A DNA stretch of 40,654 nt from Collinsella aerofaciens (GCA_008668235.1 RQCP01000041.1:1-40654); one strand, 5' to 3'. Counted from the first letter of the stretch, positions 24,071-32,384 are shown. The notes: generated by a model from the letters alone, not told the origin. A program made the numbers and translations.

Positions 24071-24190
24071 ATTACGCATTTCCGCAGGTCAGGAAAGTGT
24101 CTGGTCAAAATAACATCTAACATTTCTTTTGGTCAACCGTTTACCGCTAAATTCCTACCGTTCGTCTGCATTACGCAATGTACCTGCGGA
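24071..24190. promoter_or_regulatory. Possible operator repeats in the permease/yheO divergent region
   Basis: ATTACGCA occurs at 24071-24078 and again exactly 100 bases later at 24171-24178. TCCGCAGGT (24081-24089) is inverted at 24182-24190 (ACCTGCGGA). Such paired sites could bind the YheO-like regulator. The rest of 23918-24269 is AT-rich intergenic DNA with no gene. Confidence 0.35.
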
Positions 24191-24269
24191 TATACGAGAT
24201 GATGGGCAGCGTGTTACCATGAGAAAAAATTGTTATGAACATTTCCGATTTCACCCAAAGGAGTTGCCC

Positions 24270-24926
24270 GTGAACGAGACCGTACGTCGCTTTTTGCCGA
24301 TGGTCGATTTTCTGGAGCAGATACTCGGCAAAAACAGCGAAATCGTGCTGCACGATTTCTCGGATCCCGACCACGCCATCGTCGATATTCGCAACGGCAT
24401 CGTGAGCGGCCGCAAGGTCGGCGGTCCCGCCACCGATCTGGCACTCAAGATCATGCACGACGCCAAGTATCGCGACCTGCCGTTTATTACGGGCTACGAG
24501 GGGCGCGGTGCCGGCGGCAAGACGTTGGAGTCAGCGACGTACTTTATCCGCGAGAATGATGAGATCGTCGGTATGCTCTGCGTCAACACCGACCTCTCGA
24601 CCGTGCGCTCCATCAACGCCATGGCGCAGCAGCTCATGGCGTGCTTCGACGCGGCGCCGACGCGCACGGAGCCCGCCCCTATCGAGGTCGAAAGCCTTTC
24701 GGAGTCTACACAGGAGCTCATCGACCGCAGCATTGCCGAGTTGCTGAGCGCGCGCGGGCTGGATGTAGCGTCGCTTGGTCAGAGCGACCGCGTGGACGTC
24801 ATTCGCCACCTCAACGGTAACGGGGTGTTCATGCTCAAGGGCGCCGTGGCCTGCGCCGCCGCCGCGCTGGGCATCTCTGAGCCCAGCGTCTACCGCTACC
24901 TGCAAAAAGTCCGCAAGGAAGGCTAA
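24270..24926 (+). CDS. YheO-like PAS domain and HTH transcriptional regulator
   Basis: This 218-residue regulator has an N-terminal YheO-type PAS-like domain (EIVLHDF, VGGPATDLAL, YFIRENDEIVGMLCVN) and a C-terminal helix-turn-helix (VACAAAALGISEPSVYRYLQKVRK). I chose the GTG at 24270 because AAAGGAG lies six bases upstream; an earlier ATG at 24129 gives an unrelated N-terminus. DauR/YheO relatives respond to small metabolites. It is transcribed away from the purine operon across a 350-bp regulatory region, so it most likely controls that operon. Whether it activates or represses is unknown. Confidence 0.85.
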   Translation: MNETVRRFLPMVDFLEQILGKNSEIVLHDFSDPDHAIVDIRNGIVSGRKVGGPATDLALKIMHDAKYRDLPFITGYEGRGAGGKTLESATYFIRENDEIVGMLCVNTDLSTVRSINAMAQQLMACFDAAPTRTEPAPIEVESLSESTQELIDRSIAELLSARGLDVASLGQSDRVDVIRHLNGNGVFMLKGAVACAAAALGISEPSVYRYLQKVRKEG

Positions 24927-24970
24927 CGAGCAAAATGGAGTGCGGCTCCACAAGCGATCCGTCACTTGAT

Positions 24971-25009
24971 AAAAGACCCTGCAGCTCGCACGCGCTGCAG
25001 GGTCTTTTT
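24971..25009. terminator. Bidirectional terminator between yheO-like gene and ridA
   Basis: AAAAGACCCTGCAGC pairs with GCTGCAGGGTCTTTTT around an 8-base loop. It has a T-run on one side and an A-run on the other, so it serves the two convergent genes. Confidence 0.88.
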
Positions 25010-25038
25010 GCATGTCATGTTTAGTTGTGGCCAACGCC

Positions 25039-25416
25039 TTAGAGAGCGGCAACGACCTCGATCTCGACCAGACCGCCAGCCGGAAGGGCGGCAACCTGGA
25101 AGGCGCTGCGCGCGGGGAACGGGGCCTCAAACTTGGAGGCGTAGATCTCGTTCACGGCGGCGAAGTCGGCGATGTCTGCCAGGTAGACCGGGGTCTTGAC
25201 GACATCGGCAAAGGTAGCGCCGGCAGCGGTCAGCAGGGCCTCGACGTTGGCGAGGGACTGCTTGGCCTGGGCCTCGACGCCCTCGGGCATCTTGCCGGTC
25301 GCGAGATCGATGCCCAGCTGGCCGGACAGGAACACCATGTTGCCGGCCTGGATACCGGGGGAATACGGGCCGATGGCTGCGGGTGCGTTATCGGAAGACA
25401 CGACGGTCTTGCTCAT
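25039..25416 (-). CDS. ridA: RidA/YjgF/Rid-family reactive intermediate deaminase
   Basis: The 125-residue enzyme belongs to the Rid family, which hydrolyses reactive enamine/imine intermediates. Family features: PAAIGPYSPGIQAGN at the start, then FLSGQLGID, a middle helix QAKQSLANVEALL, and the C-terminal PFPARSAFQVAALPAGGLVEIEVVA, with the arginine of the substrate site in PARSAFQV. I chose the ATG at 25416, preceded by AAGGAG, over a longer start. Rid proteins often sit with purine/urate degradation genes. Here it lies next to the purine regulator, but it has its own promoter and leader hairpin. Confidence 0.92.
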   Translation of the reverse strand: MSKTVVSSDNAPAAIGPYSPGIQAGNMVFLSGQLGIDLATGKMPEGVEAQAKQSLANVEALLTAAGATFADVVKTPVYLADIADFAAVNEIYASKFEAPFPARSAFQVAALPAGGLVEIEVVAAL

Positions 25417-25449
25417 GTTTTTCTCCTTACGATCAATTGAGAGAGCGTG

Positions 25450-25497
25450 AGCGCGGTGTTCACACCGGGAGGCACAGTTCGGTCTGAACACCGCGCT
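25450..25497 (-). promoter_or_regulatory. Perfect 13-bp stem hairpin at the 5' end of the ridA leader
   Basis: AGCGCGGTGTTCA (25450-25462) pairs with TGAACACCGCGCT (25485-25497), with a 22-base loop. It begins only a few bases after the predicted transcription start. It may stabilise the mRNA or act as an RNA or DNA control element. Confidence 0.6.
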
Positions 25498-25505
25498 TGA
25501 TTGGG

Positions 25506-25534
25506 ATAGTACTCAAGGTTTCTGTTTGATGCAA
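25506..25534 (-). promoter_or_regulatory. ridA promoter
   Basis: On the minus strand TTGCAT (25534-25529) and TACTAT (25511-25506) are exactly 17 bases apart. A start near 25499 would place the hairpin right at the RNA end. Confidence 0.55.
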
Positions 25535-25678
25535 GAATATTATCAGCTTGCGAGAATATTTTATCGCCCAACGGTTTCCCCGAACCGCTGAACGGTTCTC
25601 ATGTGGAGCAGCCAGTCCAAGCTGCTGAAGACTTTGTCCTGCTTAGGCTGCGGGCGTCGCCCACCGCAGCGACGCCAC

Positions 25679-25684
25679 TATACT
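25679..25684 (+). promoter_or_regulatory. Candidate -10 box for the U32 peptidase gene
   Basis: TATACT lies 33 bases before the start codon. No clear -35 is seen; upstream is GC-rich and contains a small hairpin (GGGCGTCGCCC region). The 25535-25678 stretch holds no gene that I can support. Confidence 0.35.
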
Positions 25685-25716
25685 TTTGAATATCTGAGCA
25701 TTTTGAAAGGCAGGAT

Positions 25717-28209
25717 ATGACCGCAACCGCCAGCCGAACCACTAACCGCAGGCCCGAGCTTTTGGCCCCCGCCGGAGGCCCGGAGCCCTTTGCCGCCGCG
25801 CTCGCCGCCGGGGCAGACGCCATCTACTGCGGCATGGGCAGCTTCAACGCCCGCCGCAAGGCAACCAACTTTACCGACGAGGCCTTTGAGCAAGCCTGCC
25901 GCGCCGCGCATCTAGCCGGGTCGCGCGTCTACGTCACGGTCAACATCGTCATCAAGCAGTCCGAGATGGGCGATGCACTGCAGCTCATTCATCGCTGCTC
26001 CACGCTGGGCGCCGATGCCTTCATTATCCAGGACTGGGGTCTGTTCTTTGAGGCCAAGCGCACCATGCCCGGCATCGAGACACATATCTCGACCCAGGCG
26101 AACATCCACGACGACCGCGGAACCCTTTGGTGCCGTGAGCAGGGCGCCGACCGCGTGACTCTCTCGCGCGAGCTCTCCATCGACGAGATCACCGCCATTC
26201 ACAACGCCGCGCCCGATGTGGACCTTGAGGTCTTTAGCCACGGTGCCATCTGCTTTTGCTACTCGGGTCTGTGCCTGCTGTCGAGCTTTGCCATGGCTGG
26301 CCGCTCGGCCAACCGCGGCATGTGCGCCCAGCCCTGCCGCCTACCCTACGAGCTAATTGACGAGAACGGCCGCTCGCTCTCCCCTGCCGGTCGCGAGCGC
26401 GCGCTGTGCCCGCGCGACACCAACACTTCGCAGCTTGTTCGCCGTCTGTATGATGCCGGCGCCGCATCGCTCAAGCTCGAGGGCCGCATGAAGGCCCCCG
26501 ATTACGTGTATTCCATCGTCGACGTGTATCGTCATCAGATTGATGACATGCTGGCCGATGTTTCGACCTCTAAGGATGAGGATGCGGCCCGCCAGCGACA
26601 GCTCAAGCGCTGCTTTAACCGCGACTTTACGCACGCCTATCAGGACGGCACCTCGGGCGATGAGATGATGAGCTATGAGCGTTCCAACAACCGCGGCCAG
26701 ATCGTGGGCACGGTGCTGGGCAGCCGCCCGGCCAACCGCGATGTGCGCGGCCTTAAGCCCGACGACCGCCGTCGCCGCGCCGCCATCGCCCGCATTGAGC
26801 TGTTTGAGCCCGTGGGCAAGGGCGACCTGCTGGAGCTTCGCCACGACGATGAGTTCGACCAATTCCTGACCACCATCGCCGCCGATGATGCCGCCGCGGG
26901 CGACATCATCGAATGTCGCGTTCCCCGCCGCATGCCTGAGGGCTGCCGCGTCCGCGTGATTCGCAGTCAGCGTGCCATTGACGCCGCCGGCGCCGCGCTC
27001 AAGCGCGATGTGCTGCGCCGTCGCGCCGTGGATGTAACCGTCGTGGCACGTTTGGGTGAACCGTTTGCCGTCACGCTTACTTGCTGCGACGACCCATCGC
27101 TTACGGCCACGGGCACAGGCTTCACCGTCGAGGCCGCCAAGACCCGTGCCGTCGAGGCGGCAGACCTGGTTGAGCATGTGGGCCGCATGGGCTCCTCGCC
27201 CTTCGAGGCAGCGAGCTTTGATGTGGCGCTCGATAAGGGCTGCGGCATGGGCTTCTCCGCTGTGCACAAGGTGCGCGCCGCCGCCTGCAAGGCGCTGGAG
27301 GAGGCCATTCTGGCACCGTATGACGAGCGTGCCCGCACGCTCGAGCTGCCGGTGCTCGACAAATGTACGCGGCCCATGCCCGAGCACTACCGCGACGAGC
27401 CGCAGATCTGCGCCACCGTCACCTCGCTCGAGGCCGCCGAGGCCGCTCGCGCCGAGGGTGTAACGCGCATCTACATGACCACCGACGCACTCGATGCGGC
27501 CGAGCTCTCCCCCGCCGATGCATTTGAGCAGGGCATCGTACCCGTACTCGACGAGGTCTGCCGCGCCGTCGACCACGAGCGCGTCGATCCCTGGATCAAT
27601 GCCGGAGCTACCGTCGCCGTCGGTAATATCTCCGAGCTCGCCGTAGCCGCGCGGGCCGGCGCCACGGCCGAAATTCGCTCTTGCCTGCCGGTGCACAACA
27701 CGCCCTGCATGGAGGCGCTTGCCGAGCGCGGAGCCGGTGCGTTTTGGCTCTCGCCCGAAATCACGCTCGACGAGATTGTCTCGCTCGGTGCCGCCGCGCC
27801 CGCGGCTTTGGGCATCACCGTCTTTGGCCGCCCGCGCGTCATGACAAGCGAGCATTGCATTCTGCAGGTTGCCAACGGCTGCATCCACGATTGTGTCAAC
27901 TGCCGTCTGCGTGCCCGCAAGCTCTCGCTCAAGAATATCGACGGAAAGGTCATGCCCGTCCGCACCGACATCCACGGCCGCTCTCGCCTGTACGATGCCT
28001 ACCCCATCGACCTCACGCCGCAGGTTCCTCAGCTGCTCGATGCCGGCGTGCGTCGTCTCATGGTGGACGGAACGCTGCTCGAGGCAGATGAGGTGGGCCG
28101 TGCCGTCGCCCGCGTCCGTCGTGCCGTCGAAGCCGCGCAGGCCGGCCGCAAGCCCGCCGCCCGCCTACGCGGGGCGACCTCGGGCTGCATGTTTGTGGGA
28201 ATCAGCTAA
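25717..28209 (+). CDS. U32 family peptidase-like protein with DUF3656 (RlhA/YdcP-type RNA hydroxylase relative)
   Basis: This 830-residue member of the U32 family begins with the typical ELLAPAGGPEPF and GADAIYCGM, and has the U32 signature region EVFSHGAICFCYSGLCLLSS followed by NRGMCAQPCR. A DUF3656-type middle and a C-terminal half with CIHDCVNCRLR follow. Related proteins in E. coli (RlhA, TrhP) hydroxylate RNA bases in translation components, while other U32 members are called collagenases. Hydroxylation of rRNA or tRNA is the best family-based guess. The start follows GAAAGGCAGG. The next gene, a pseudouridine synthase, starts 16 bases later, so both may work in RNA modification. Confidence 0.85.
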   Translation: MTATASRTTNRRPELLAPAGGPEPFAAALAAGADAIYCGMGSFNARRKATNFTDEAFEQACRAAHLAGSRVYVTVNIVIKQSEMGDALQLIHRCSTLGADAFIIQDWGLFFEAKRTMPGIETHISTQANIHDDRGTLWCREQGADRVTLSRELSIDEITAIHNAAPDVDLEVFSHGAICFCYSGLCLLSSFAMAGRSANRGMCAQPCRLPYELIDENGRSLSPAGRERALCPRDTNTSQLVRRLYDAGAASLKLEGRMKAPDYVYSIVDVYRHQIDDMLADVSTSKDEDAARQRQLKRCFNRDFTHAYQDGTSGDEMMSYERSNNRGQIVGTVLGSRPANRDVRGLKPDDRRRRAAIARIELFEPVGKGDLLELRHDDEFDQFLTTIAADDAAAGDIIECRVPRRMPEGCRVRVIRSQRAIDAAGAALKRDVLRRRAVDVTVVARLGEPFAVTLTCCDDPSLTATGTGFTVEAAKTRAVEAADLVEHVGRMGSSPFEAASFDVALDKGCGMGFSAVHKVRAAACKALEEAILAPYDERARTLELPVLDKCTRPMPEHYRDEPQICATVTSLEAAEAARAEGVTRIYMTTDALDAAELSPADAFEQGIVPVLDEVCRAVDHERVDPWINAGATVAVGNISELAVAARAGATAEIRSCLPVHNTPCMEALAERGAGAFWLSPEITLDEIVSLGAAAPAALGITVFGRPRVMTSEHCILQVANGCIHDCVNCRLRARKLSLKNIDGKVMPVRTDIHGRSRLYDAYPIDLTPQVPQLLDAGVRRLMVDGTLLEADEVGRAVARVRRAVEAAQAGRKPAARLRGATSGCMFVGIS

Positions 28210-28224
28210 CCGAAAGGCTTACAC

Positions 28225-28884
28225 GTGAACGAAGAACCTCAAGTCCTCTACTGCGACGCCTGGCTCATGGCCATCGACAAGCCCGCCGGCATGATCGTCC
28301 ACGGCGACGGCACCGGCGAGCGCACACTCACCGACTACGCCAGCGACCTGCTGCTGGCGATGGGCGACGGCTTTGCCGCGACCGATATGCAGCCGCTCAA
28401 CCGCCTAGACCGCGACACCACCGGCGTGGTGCTGTTCTCGCTCGACAAGCAGACGCAGCCCACCTTTGACCAGATGGTCATCGACCACGCTTTCGAAAAG
28501 CACTACCTGGCGCTCGCCGAGGGCAAGATCGACTGGAACGAAAAGCTCATCGACAAGCCCATCGCCCGCGACCGTCACGACAGCCGCAAGATGCGCGTCG
28601 GCGCCAGCGGCAAGCCGTCTCAGACGCGCGTGAAGGTGCTCAAGCGTCTTAAGAGCCGTCGTGGCCTGCCCACGCGCTCGTATATCGATGTCGAGCTGCT
28701 CACCGGCCGCAAGCACCAAATCCGTGTGCATCTGGCGAGCGAGCGTCATCCCCTGGTAGGCGACGACCTGTACGGAACGCCGCGTCCCTGCGGCCTGATG
28801 CTCCACGCCCACAGCGTGTCCTTCACGCATCCCGTAACCGGCGAGCACATCCACATCGAAGCCCCCTGCCCCTGGGAGCCCTAA
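28225..28884 (+). CDS. RluA-family pseudouridine synthase
   Basis: This 219-residue RNA pseudouridine synthase of the RluA family has no S4 domain. Catalytic Asp is in NRLDRDTTG (D62). The conserved binding segments DKPAGMIVHG and GRKHQIRVHLA, followed by GDDLYG, are all visible. Length is normal for an RluA catalytic domain alone. The start codon is GTG at 28225, with GAAAGG upstream. It is probably cotranscribed with the U32 gene 16 bases upstream. The RNA target, rRNA or tRNA, cannot be told from sequence. Confidence 0.92.
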   Translation: MNEEPQVLYCDAWLMAIDKPAGMIVHGDGTGERTLTDYASDLLLAMGDGFAATDMQPLNRLDRDTTGVVLFSLDKQTQPTFDQMVIDHAFEKHYLALAEGKIDWNEKLIDKPIARDRHDSRKMRVGASGKPSQTRVKVLKRLKSRRGLPTRSYIDVELLTGRKHQIRVHLASERHPLVGDDLYGTPRPCGLMLHAHSVSFTHPVTGEHIHIEAPCPWEP

Positions 28885-28923
28885 AACCTGCCGAAAAGGG
28901 ACAGGTTTATTTTGGCAGGTTTT
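28883..28923 (+). terminator. Terminator after the pseudouridine synthase gene
   Basis: AAAACCTGCC (28883-28892), overlapping the stop codon, pairs with GGCAGGTTTT (28914-28923), followed by AT. The loop contains GGGACAGGTTT, a common intergenic repeat word in this lineage. Confidence 0.7.
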
Positions 28924-28938
28924 ATCTGGACAAACGTC

Positions 28939-28978
28939 AAAACCACCACAAAGGTTCCTGCCCCTTCGCGGTGGTTTT
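28939..28978. terminator. Hairpin between convergent rluA-type and deoR-type genes
   Basis: AAAACCACC pairs with GGTGGTTTT across a 22-base loop. It lies between the ends of two convergent genes and can act in either direction. Confidence 0.55.
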
Positions 28979-28998
28979 GGCCTTACTTCGCCCCGTTG

Positions 28999-29745
28999 CT
29001 AAACCGTGATGACGTTTTTCATCGTCTGGTACTTGGCGGGCACCTCGCCCGCGGTGATAACCGTTGCGTCACGGAAGTCCGCGAATTTTACGGGAGCCAC
29101 CATGCCAAACTTACTGGCGTCCGAGATTACGAAGCGTTTGGCTGTATGGCGCATCGAGATACGCTTGACCTGCGCTTCCTCGATATCGGGCGTCGTAAAG
29201 CCCTGCTCGGCGGCAATGCCGTTAGAACCCCAAAAGCCGCAGTTAAAGTTGTAGCGGTCTAGGGTTGCCAGAGCATCGGGGCCAACGAGCGCCTCGGTCT
29301 CGGGTTTAAGCTCGCCGCCCAGCACCACGGTGCGCATGCCGCGCACAGCGAGATGCTGAGCATGGAGCACGGAATCAGTCACATAGGTGACCGATTCGAG
29401 ATGCGGAAGATGCTCGATGAGTCTGAGCGTTGTCGAACCCGAATCGATGTACACAAAGCTCTCGGGCTCCACGAGCGCCGCCGCACGGGCGCATATACGC
29501 TCCTTGTCATCGTTATGGAGGTCGCTGCGCTCATTAAGCGTTAGGTCGCGCGTCACGTGCGCGCGCTCAAGACTCGTCGCCCCACCGTGGACCTTGGCGA
29601 TACGGTGCGCTCGGTCGAGCGTCTGCAGGTCGCGCCGAATGGTAGATGCCGTCACGCCCAGGGCCTCAGCAAGCTCCAGCACGGTAACCGAGCCGGCTCG
29701 CTGCACCATCGACACAATCGCGTTGAGCCTATCTTCCGCAAGCAT
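28999..29745 (-). CDS. DeoR/GlpR-family transcriptional regulator
   Basis: This 248-residue sugar-metabolism regulator of the DeoR family has an N-terminal winged helix-turn-helix (SVTVLELAEALGVTASTIRRDLQTL) followed by VHGGATS, and a C-terminal sensor domain of the sugar-phosphate isomerase fold (YIDSGSTTLRL, VLGGELKPETEALVG, GFTTPDIEEAQVK). It lies three bases after the oxidoreductase gene in the same direction, so the two form an operon and the regulator probably controls it. The inducer is likely a sugar phosphate; which one is unknown. Confidence 0.92.
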   Translation of the reverse strand: MLAEDRLNAIVSMVQRAGSVTVLELAEALGVTASTIRRDLQTLDRAHRIAKVHGGATSLERAHVTRDLTLNERSDLHNDDKERICARAAALVEPESFVYIDSGSTTLRLIEHLPHLESVTYVTDSVLHAQHLAVRGMRTVVLGGELKPETEALVGPDALATLDRYNFNCGFWGSNGIAAEQGFTTPDIEEAQVKRISMRHTAKRFVISDASKFGMVAPVKFADFRDATVITAGEVPAKYQTMKNVITV

Positions 29746-29748
29746 CGC

Positions 29749-30828
29749 TTACTCCTCCTCGGGGTACACGACTCCCCAGTCGGCGCGGAGCTTGGTCATA
29801 AGCTCCATAACATCAGAAGCATAATCCAGCAGCTCGCGCTTGGAGTCGTCGCCGGCAACGGCCTGCTCAAGATCGGCCATCTCATAGCAAAGGGCGTAAG
29901 CCTCGGTGCCGGCGTGGACCTCCTCGCGGTGACCGTCCGCAGTCCACACGATGGTCGCGTGATCGGCACGCGGATACTCGTTGACCTCGATATAGCACTT
30001 GTCAAAGCTGATGACCGAGCGCTTGGGCTGCTTGGAGTGGAGCGTAAGGCTCACAACACCCAGCTGCTGCTCGGCATTACGGCAGACGATGCCGCCCGCA
30101 ACGTCCACGCCGGTCTCACAGGTGTTGCCCAGCGAAACGACCTCGGCGGGCTGGCTTGCCATAAAGAGGCGCATGACGGACAGGGCATACACGCCAATAT
30201 CGAGCATGGCACCGCCAGCAAGGTTGCGATTGTAGAAACGATTGGTCAAATCGCCGTACTCCTTGTAGCTGCCAAAGTTGAGCTGAGCGAGGTTCATGCG
30301 GCCGAACTCGCCAGCATCCATGCGACGACGCAGCTCCTGATACAAGGGCATGTGAAGCACCGTGGTGGCGTCCATGAGGACCACGTTATGCTCGTCGGCA
30401 ATGGCACAGGCCTCGTCGAGCTCGGCAGAATTTAGGGTAATGGCCTTTTCGCAGAGCACGTGCTTGCCAGCTGCCAGAGCGGCGCGCAGGTAAGTGATAT
30501 GCGTGTTATGCGGGGTGGTGATATAGACGGCGTCGATATCCGGATCGGCATAGAGGTCCTCGACCGTGTCATAGACCTTCTCGATGCCATACTGCTCGGC
30601 AAAAGCCTGAGCCTTAGACAGCGTGCGGTTGGCGACGCCCGCAAGCTTGCGGCCGGCAAGAGCGAGAGACTGGGCCATCTGGTTGGCGATAACGCCACAA
30701 CCGATCACGGCCCAGCGGAGCTCGGGAGCCGTAAAGATATCATCGGGGAATGGCTTGTCCTGAACCGAAGCGAACGCTGCCTTTGCGGCTGCCGCGGAAT
30801 CGAGTGGAGCCTGCTTGGAATCTGCCAT
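29749..30828 (-). CDS. Gfo/Idh/MocA-family NAD(P)-dependent oxidoreductase
   Basis: The 359-residue dehydrogenase has an N-terminal Rossmann fold (AVIGCGVIANQMA near residue 43) and the catalytic motif region LCEKAITL, where the usual EKP is EKA. The C-terminal domain with MLDIGVYALS is typical of the family. These enzymes oxidise or reduce sugars, sugar acids, inositols or related diols. About 30 residues precede the Rossmann fold. Operon with the DeoR-family gene downstream points to sugar catabolism. The upstream region holds several inverted repeats that could be the regulator's operators. Confidence 0.9.
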   Translation of the reverse strand: MADSKQAPLDSAAAAKAAFASVQDKPFPDDIFTAPELRWAVIGCGVIANQMAQSLALAGRKLAGVANRTLSKAQAFAEQYGIEKVYDTVEDLYADPDIDAVYITTPHNTHITYLRAALAAGKHVLCEKAITLNSAELDEACAIADEHNVVLMDATTVLHMPLYQELRRRMDAGEFGRMNLAQLNFGSYKEYGDLTNRFYNRNLAGGAMLDIGVYALSVMRLFMASQPAEVVSLGNTCETGVDVAGGIVCRNAEQQLGVVSLTLHSKQPKRSVISFDKCYIEVNEYPRADHATIVWTADGHREEVHAGTEAYALCYEMADLEQAVAGDDSKRELLDYASDVMELMTKLRADWGVVYPEEE

Positions 30829-30886
30829 TATGTGCCTCCTGAGTCATCGGAAGTTCTTCATTTCCAACAGCCTTATATTCGCACAA

Positions 30887-31010
30887 ATGAGCGCGCATTT
30901 GCTTGTATTTGCGTGTATATTTACTTTTCGGTCATTATTTGGCCATGGTTGACAGATGTTTGCGCGGCCATGCGCATCATCGCGCAAGACTCTGCGCGTA
31001 AATGCGCATG
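30887..31010. promoter_or_regulatory. Cluster of inverted repeats upstream of the oxidoreductase-deoR operon
   Basis: CAAATG and CATTTG are separated by six bases near 30886-30903, followed by a second TATTTGCG. CGCGCA and TGCGCG are separated by six bases near 30983-31000, flanked by two copies of the palindrome ATGCGCAT. DeoR-family regulators bind such dyads, often more than one. The assignment is inferred from position. Confidence 0.4.
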
Positions 31011-31158
31011 CGACAATCCTTGTGAAACATATAGGAGCGGAGCACCAAAGCCCTAAAGACAGAGCCAGCTGTATTACTTCACCCCTCCGGGGGCACCAGA
31101 CATCAAAGGACTGTCCCTAGGTGCCGACACATGGGGACTGTCCCCAACTGCCGGGACT

Positions 31159-31217
31159 ACTCATTTAAGTCTGTCCCCAATGAGCACAATCACTCATGTA
31201 AGTCTGTCCCCAATGAG
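31159..31217. repeat. Two near-identical 26-bp direct repeats (GTCCCCAATGAG type)
   Basis: Copies at 31159-31184 and 31192-31217 differ at one base, with a 33-bp period. Each begins ACTCAT and ends ATGAG, so each can fold on itself. Related words (GACTGTCCCC, CCCCAATGAGT) surround them. The repeats lie between the operon start and the rplX terminator. No gene is visible in 31020-31240. Confidence 0.7.
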
Positions 31218-31240
31218 TATCCCCAATGAGTGGGGATAGA

Positions 31241-31276
31241 AAAAGGCCCGGGTGCCGTGGGGCATCCGGGCCTTTG
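31241..31276 (-). terminator. Terminator after rplX
   Basis: On the minus strand a stem with AGGCCCGG and CCGGGCCT (one bulge) and a GC-rich loop is followed by TTTTTC. It marks the end of the ribosomal transcript directly after rplX. Confidence 0.88.
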
Positions 31277-31301
31277 CTAGCAACTTGATGTTGCGGGCAG
31301 C

Positions 31302-31607
31302 TTAGAACTTGTGGCCGCACTTCTTGCAGACGCGCAGCTTGTTCTTACCGTCCTTCTCGTGACCGACGCGGGTAACCTTACCGCACTCGGGGCAAACGAG
31401 ATTGACGTTGGAGGCATCGATGGGAGCCTCCTGCGAAACGATGCCGCCCTGCTGGTTGGCAGCGTTGGGCTTGACGGCCTTCTTGACGACCGAAACGCCC
31501 TCGACAACGACCTTGTTCTCGGCGGGGAGAGCACGCAGGATAACGCCCTGCTTGCCGCGATCCTTGCCAGAGAGAACCTGGACCTTATCGCCCTTCTTGA
31601 TATACAT
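31302..31607 (-). CDS. rplX: 50S ribosomal protein L24
   Basis: The 101-residue L24 initiates 50S assembly on 23S rRNA. It opens with the KOW motif (KKGDKVQVLSGKDRGKQG) and ends in a zinc-ribbon-like tail with two CxxC pairs (CPECG and CKKCG). It is the last gene of the cluster here. A terminator follows, whereas most bacteria continue with rplE. Confidence 0.97.
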   Translation of the reverse strand: MYIKKGDKVQVLSGKDRGKQGVILRALPAENKVVVEGVSVVKKAVKPNAANQQGGIVSQEAPIDASNVNLVCPECGKVTRVGHEKDGKNKLRVCKKCGHKF

Positions 31608-31620
31608 ATATCTCCCCTAA

Positions 31621-31989
31621 CTACAGGGTCTCGGGAGCGAGCGAGACGATCTTCATGTACTTCTTGTCACGAAGCTCGCGAGCGACGGGCCCGAAGATAC
31701 GGGTGCCGACGGGCGAACCATCGTTGTTGATGACAACGCAAGCGTTCTCATCAAAGCGAATGTAGGAGCCATCCTTGCGGCGGATCTCCTTAACGGTGCG
31801 AACGACGACGCAACGGACAACGTCCTTCTTCTTGACGTTGGCGCCAGGGGTAGCCTCCTGGACAGCACCGATGAACACATCGCCGATGCCTGCATAACGA
31901 CGCTTGGAACCGCCAAGCACCTTGATGCAGCGAATCTTGCGAGCGCCGGAGTTGTCGGCGACGTTCAGCATGGTTTGCATCTGAATCAT
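31621..31989 (-). CDS. rplN: 50S ribosomal protein L14
   Basis: The 122-residue L14 binds 23S rRNA at the subunit interface. Start MIQMQTMLNVADNSGA and end LAPETL are typical. The gene lies 13 bases before rplX. Upstream is a 118-bp gap to rpsQ with a GTATGC/GCATAC hairpin and TATAAA, longer than usual within this operon. Confidence 0.98.
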   Translation of the reverse strand: MIQMQTMLNVADNSGARKIRCIKVLGGSKRRYAGIGDVFIGAVQEATPGANVKKKDVVRCVVVRTVKEIRRKDGSYIRFDENACVVINNDGSPVGTRIFGPVARELRDKKYMKIVSLAPETL

Positions 31990-32107
31990 GGTAGATGTTC
32001 CTCCGAACTAAGAACCGAAGAGAGGTGCGCAGCCTTTATACGGCCTGTGGTATGCAAGCCAGGCATACGCACATCTTCGGAAACGTACAAGTCGTAAGAG
32101 CGACTGC

Positions 32108-32368
32108 TTATTTAGCGCGCTCGACGACCTCGATGAGGCGCCAACGCTTCATCTTGGACATAGGACGGGTCTCCATAACGCGGACGGTATCGCCCACGCC
32201 AGCCGTGCACTCCTCGTCGTGAGCGTGCAGCTTCTTGGAGCTGGTCATCATCTTGCCGTACTTGGGGTGACGCTTGCGCTCGGTGATGGTGACAACAATG
32301 GTCTTGGCACCGGAGACAGAGGTAACGACACCCGTACGGACCTTACGCGAGTTACGCGAATCAGTCAT
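32108..32368 (-). CDS. rpsQ: 30S ribosomal protein S17
   Basis: The 86-residue S17 is a primary 16S rRNA binder. The segments VRTGVVTSVSGAKTIVV, ERKRHPKYGK and HDEECTAGVGDTVRVMETRP are characteristic. It follows rpmC by 16 bases. Normal length. Confidence 0.98.
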   Translation of the reverse strand: MTDSRNSRKVRTGVVTSVSGAKTIVVTITERKRHPKYGKMMTSSKKLHAHDEECTAGVGDTVRVMETRPMSKMKRWRLIEVVERAK

Positions 32369-32384
32369 GTTCTCTCCTTAGGTC

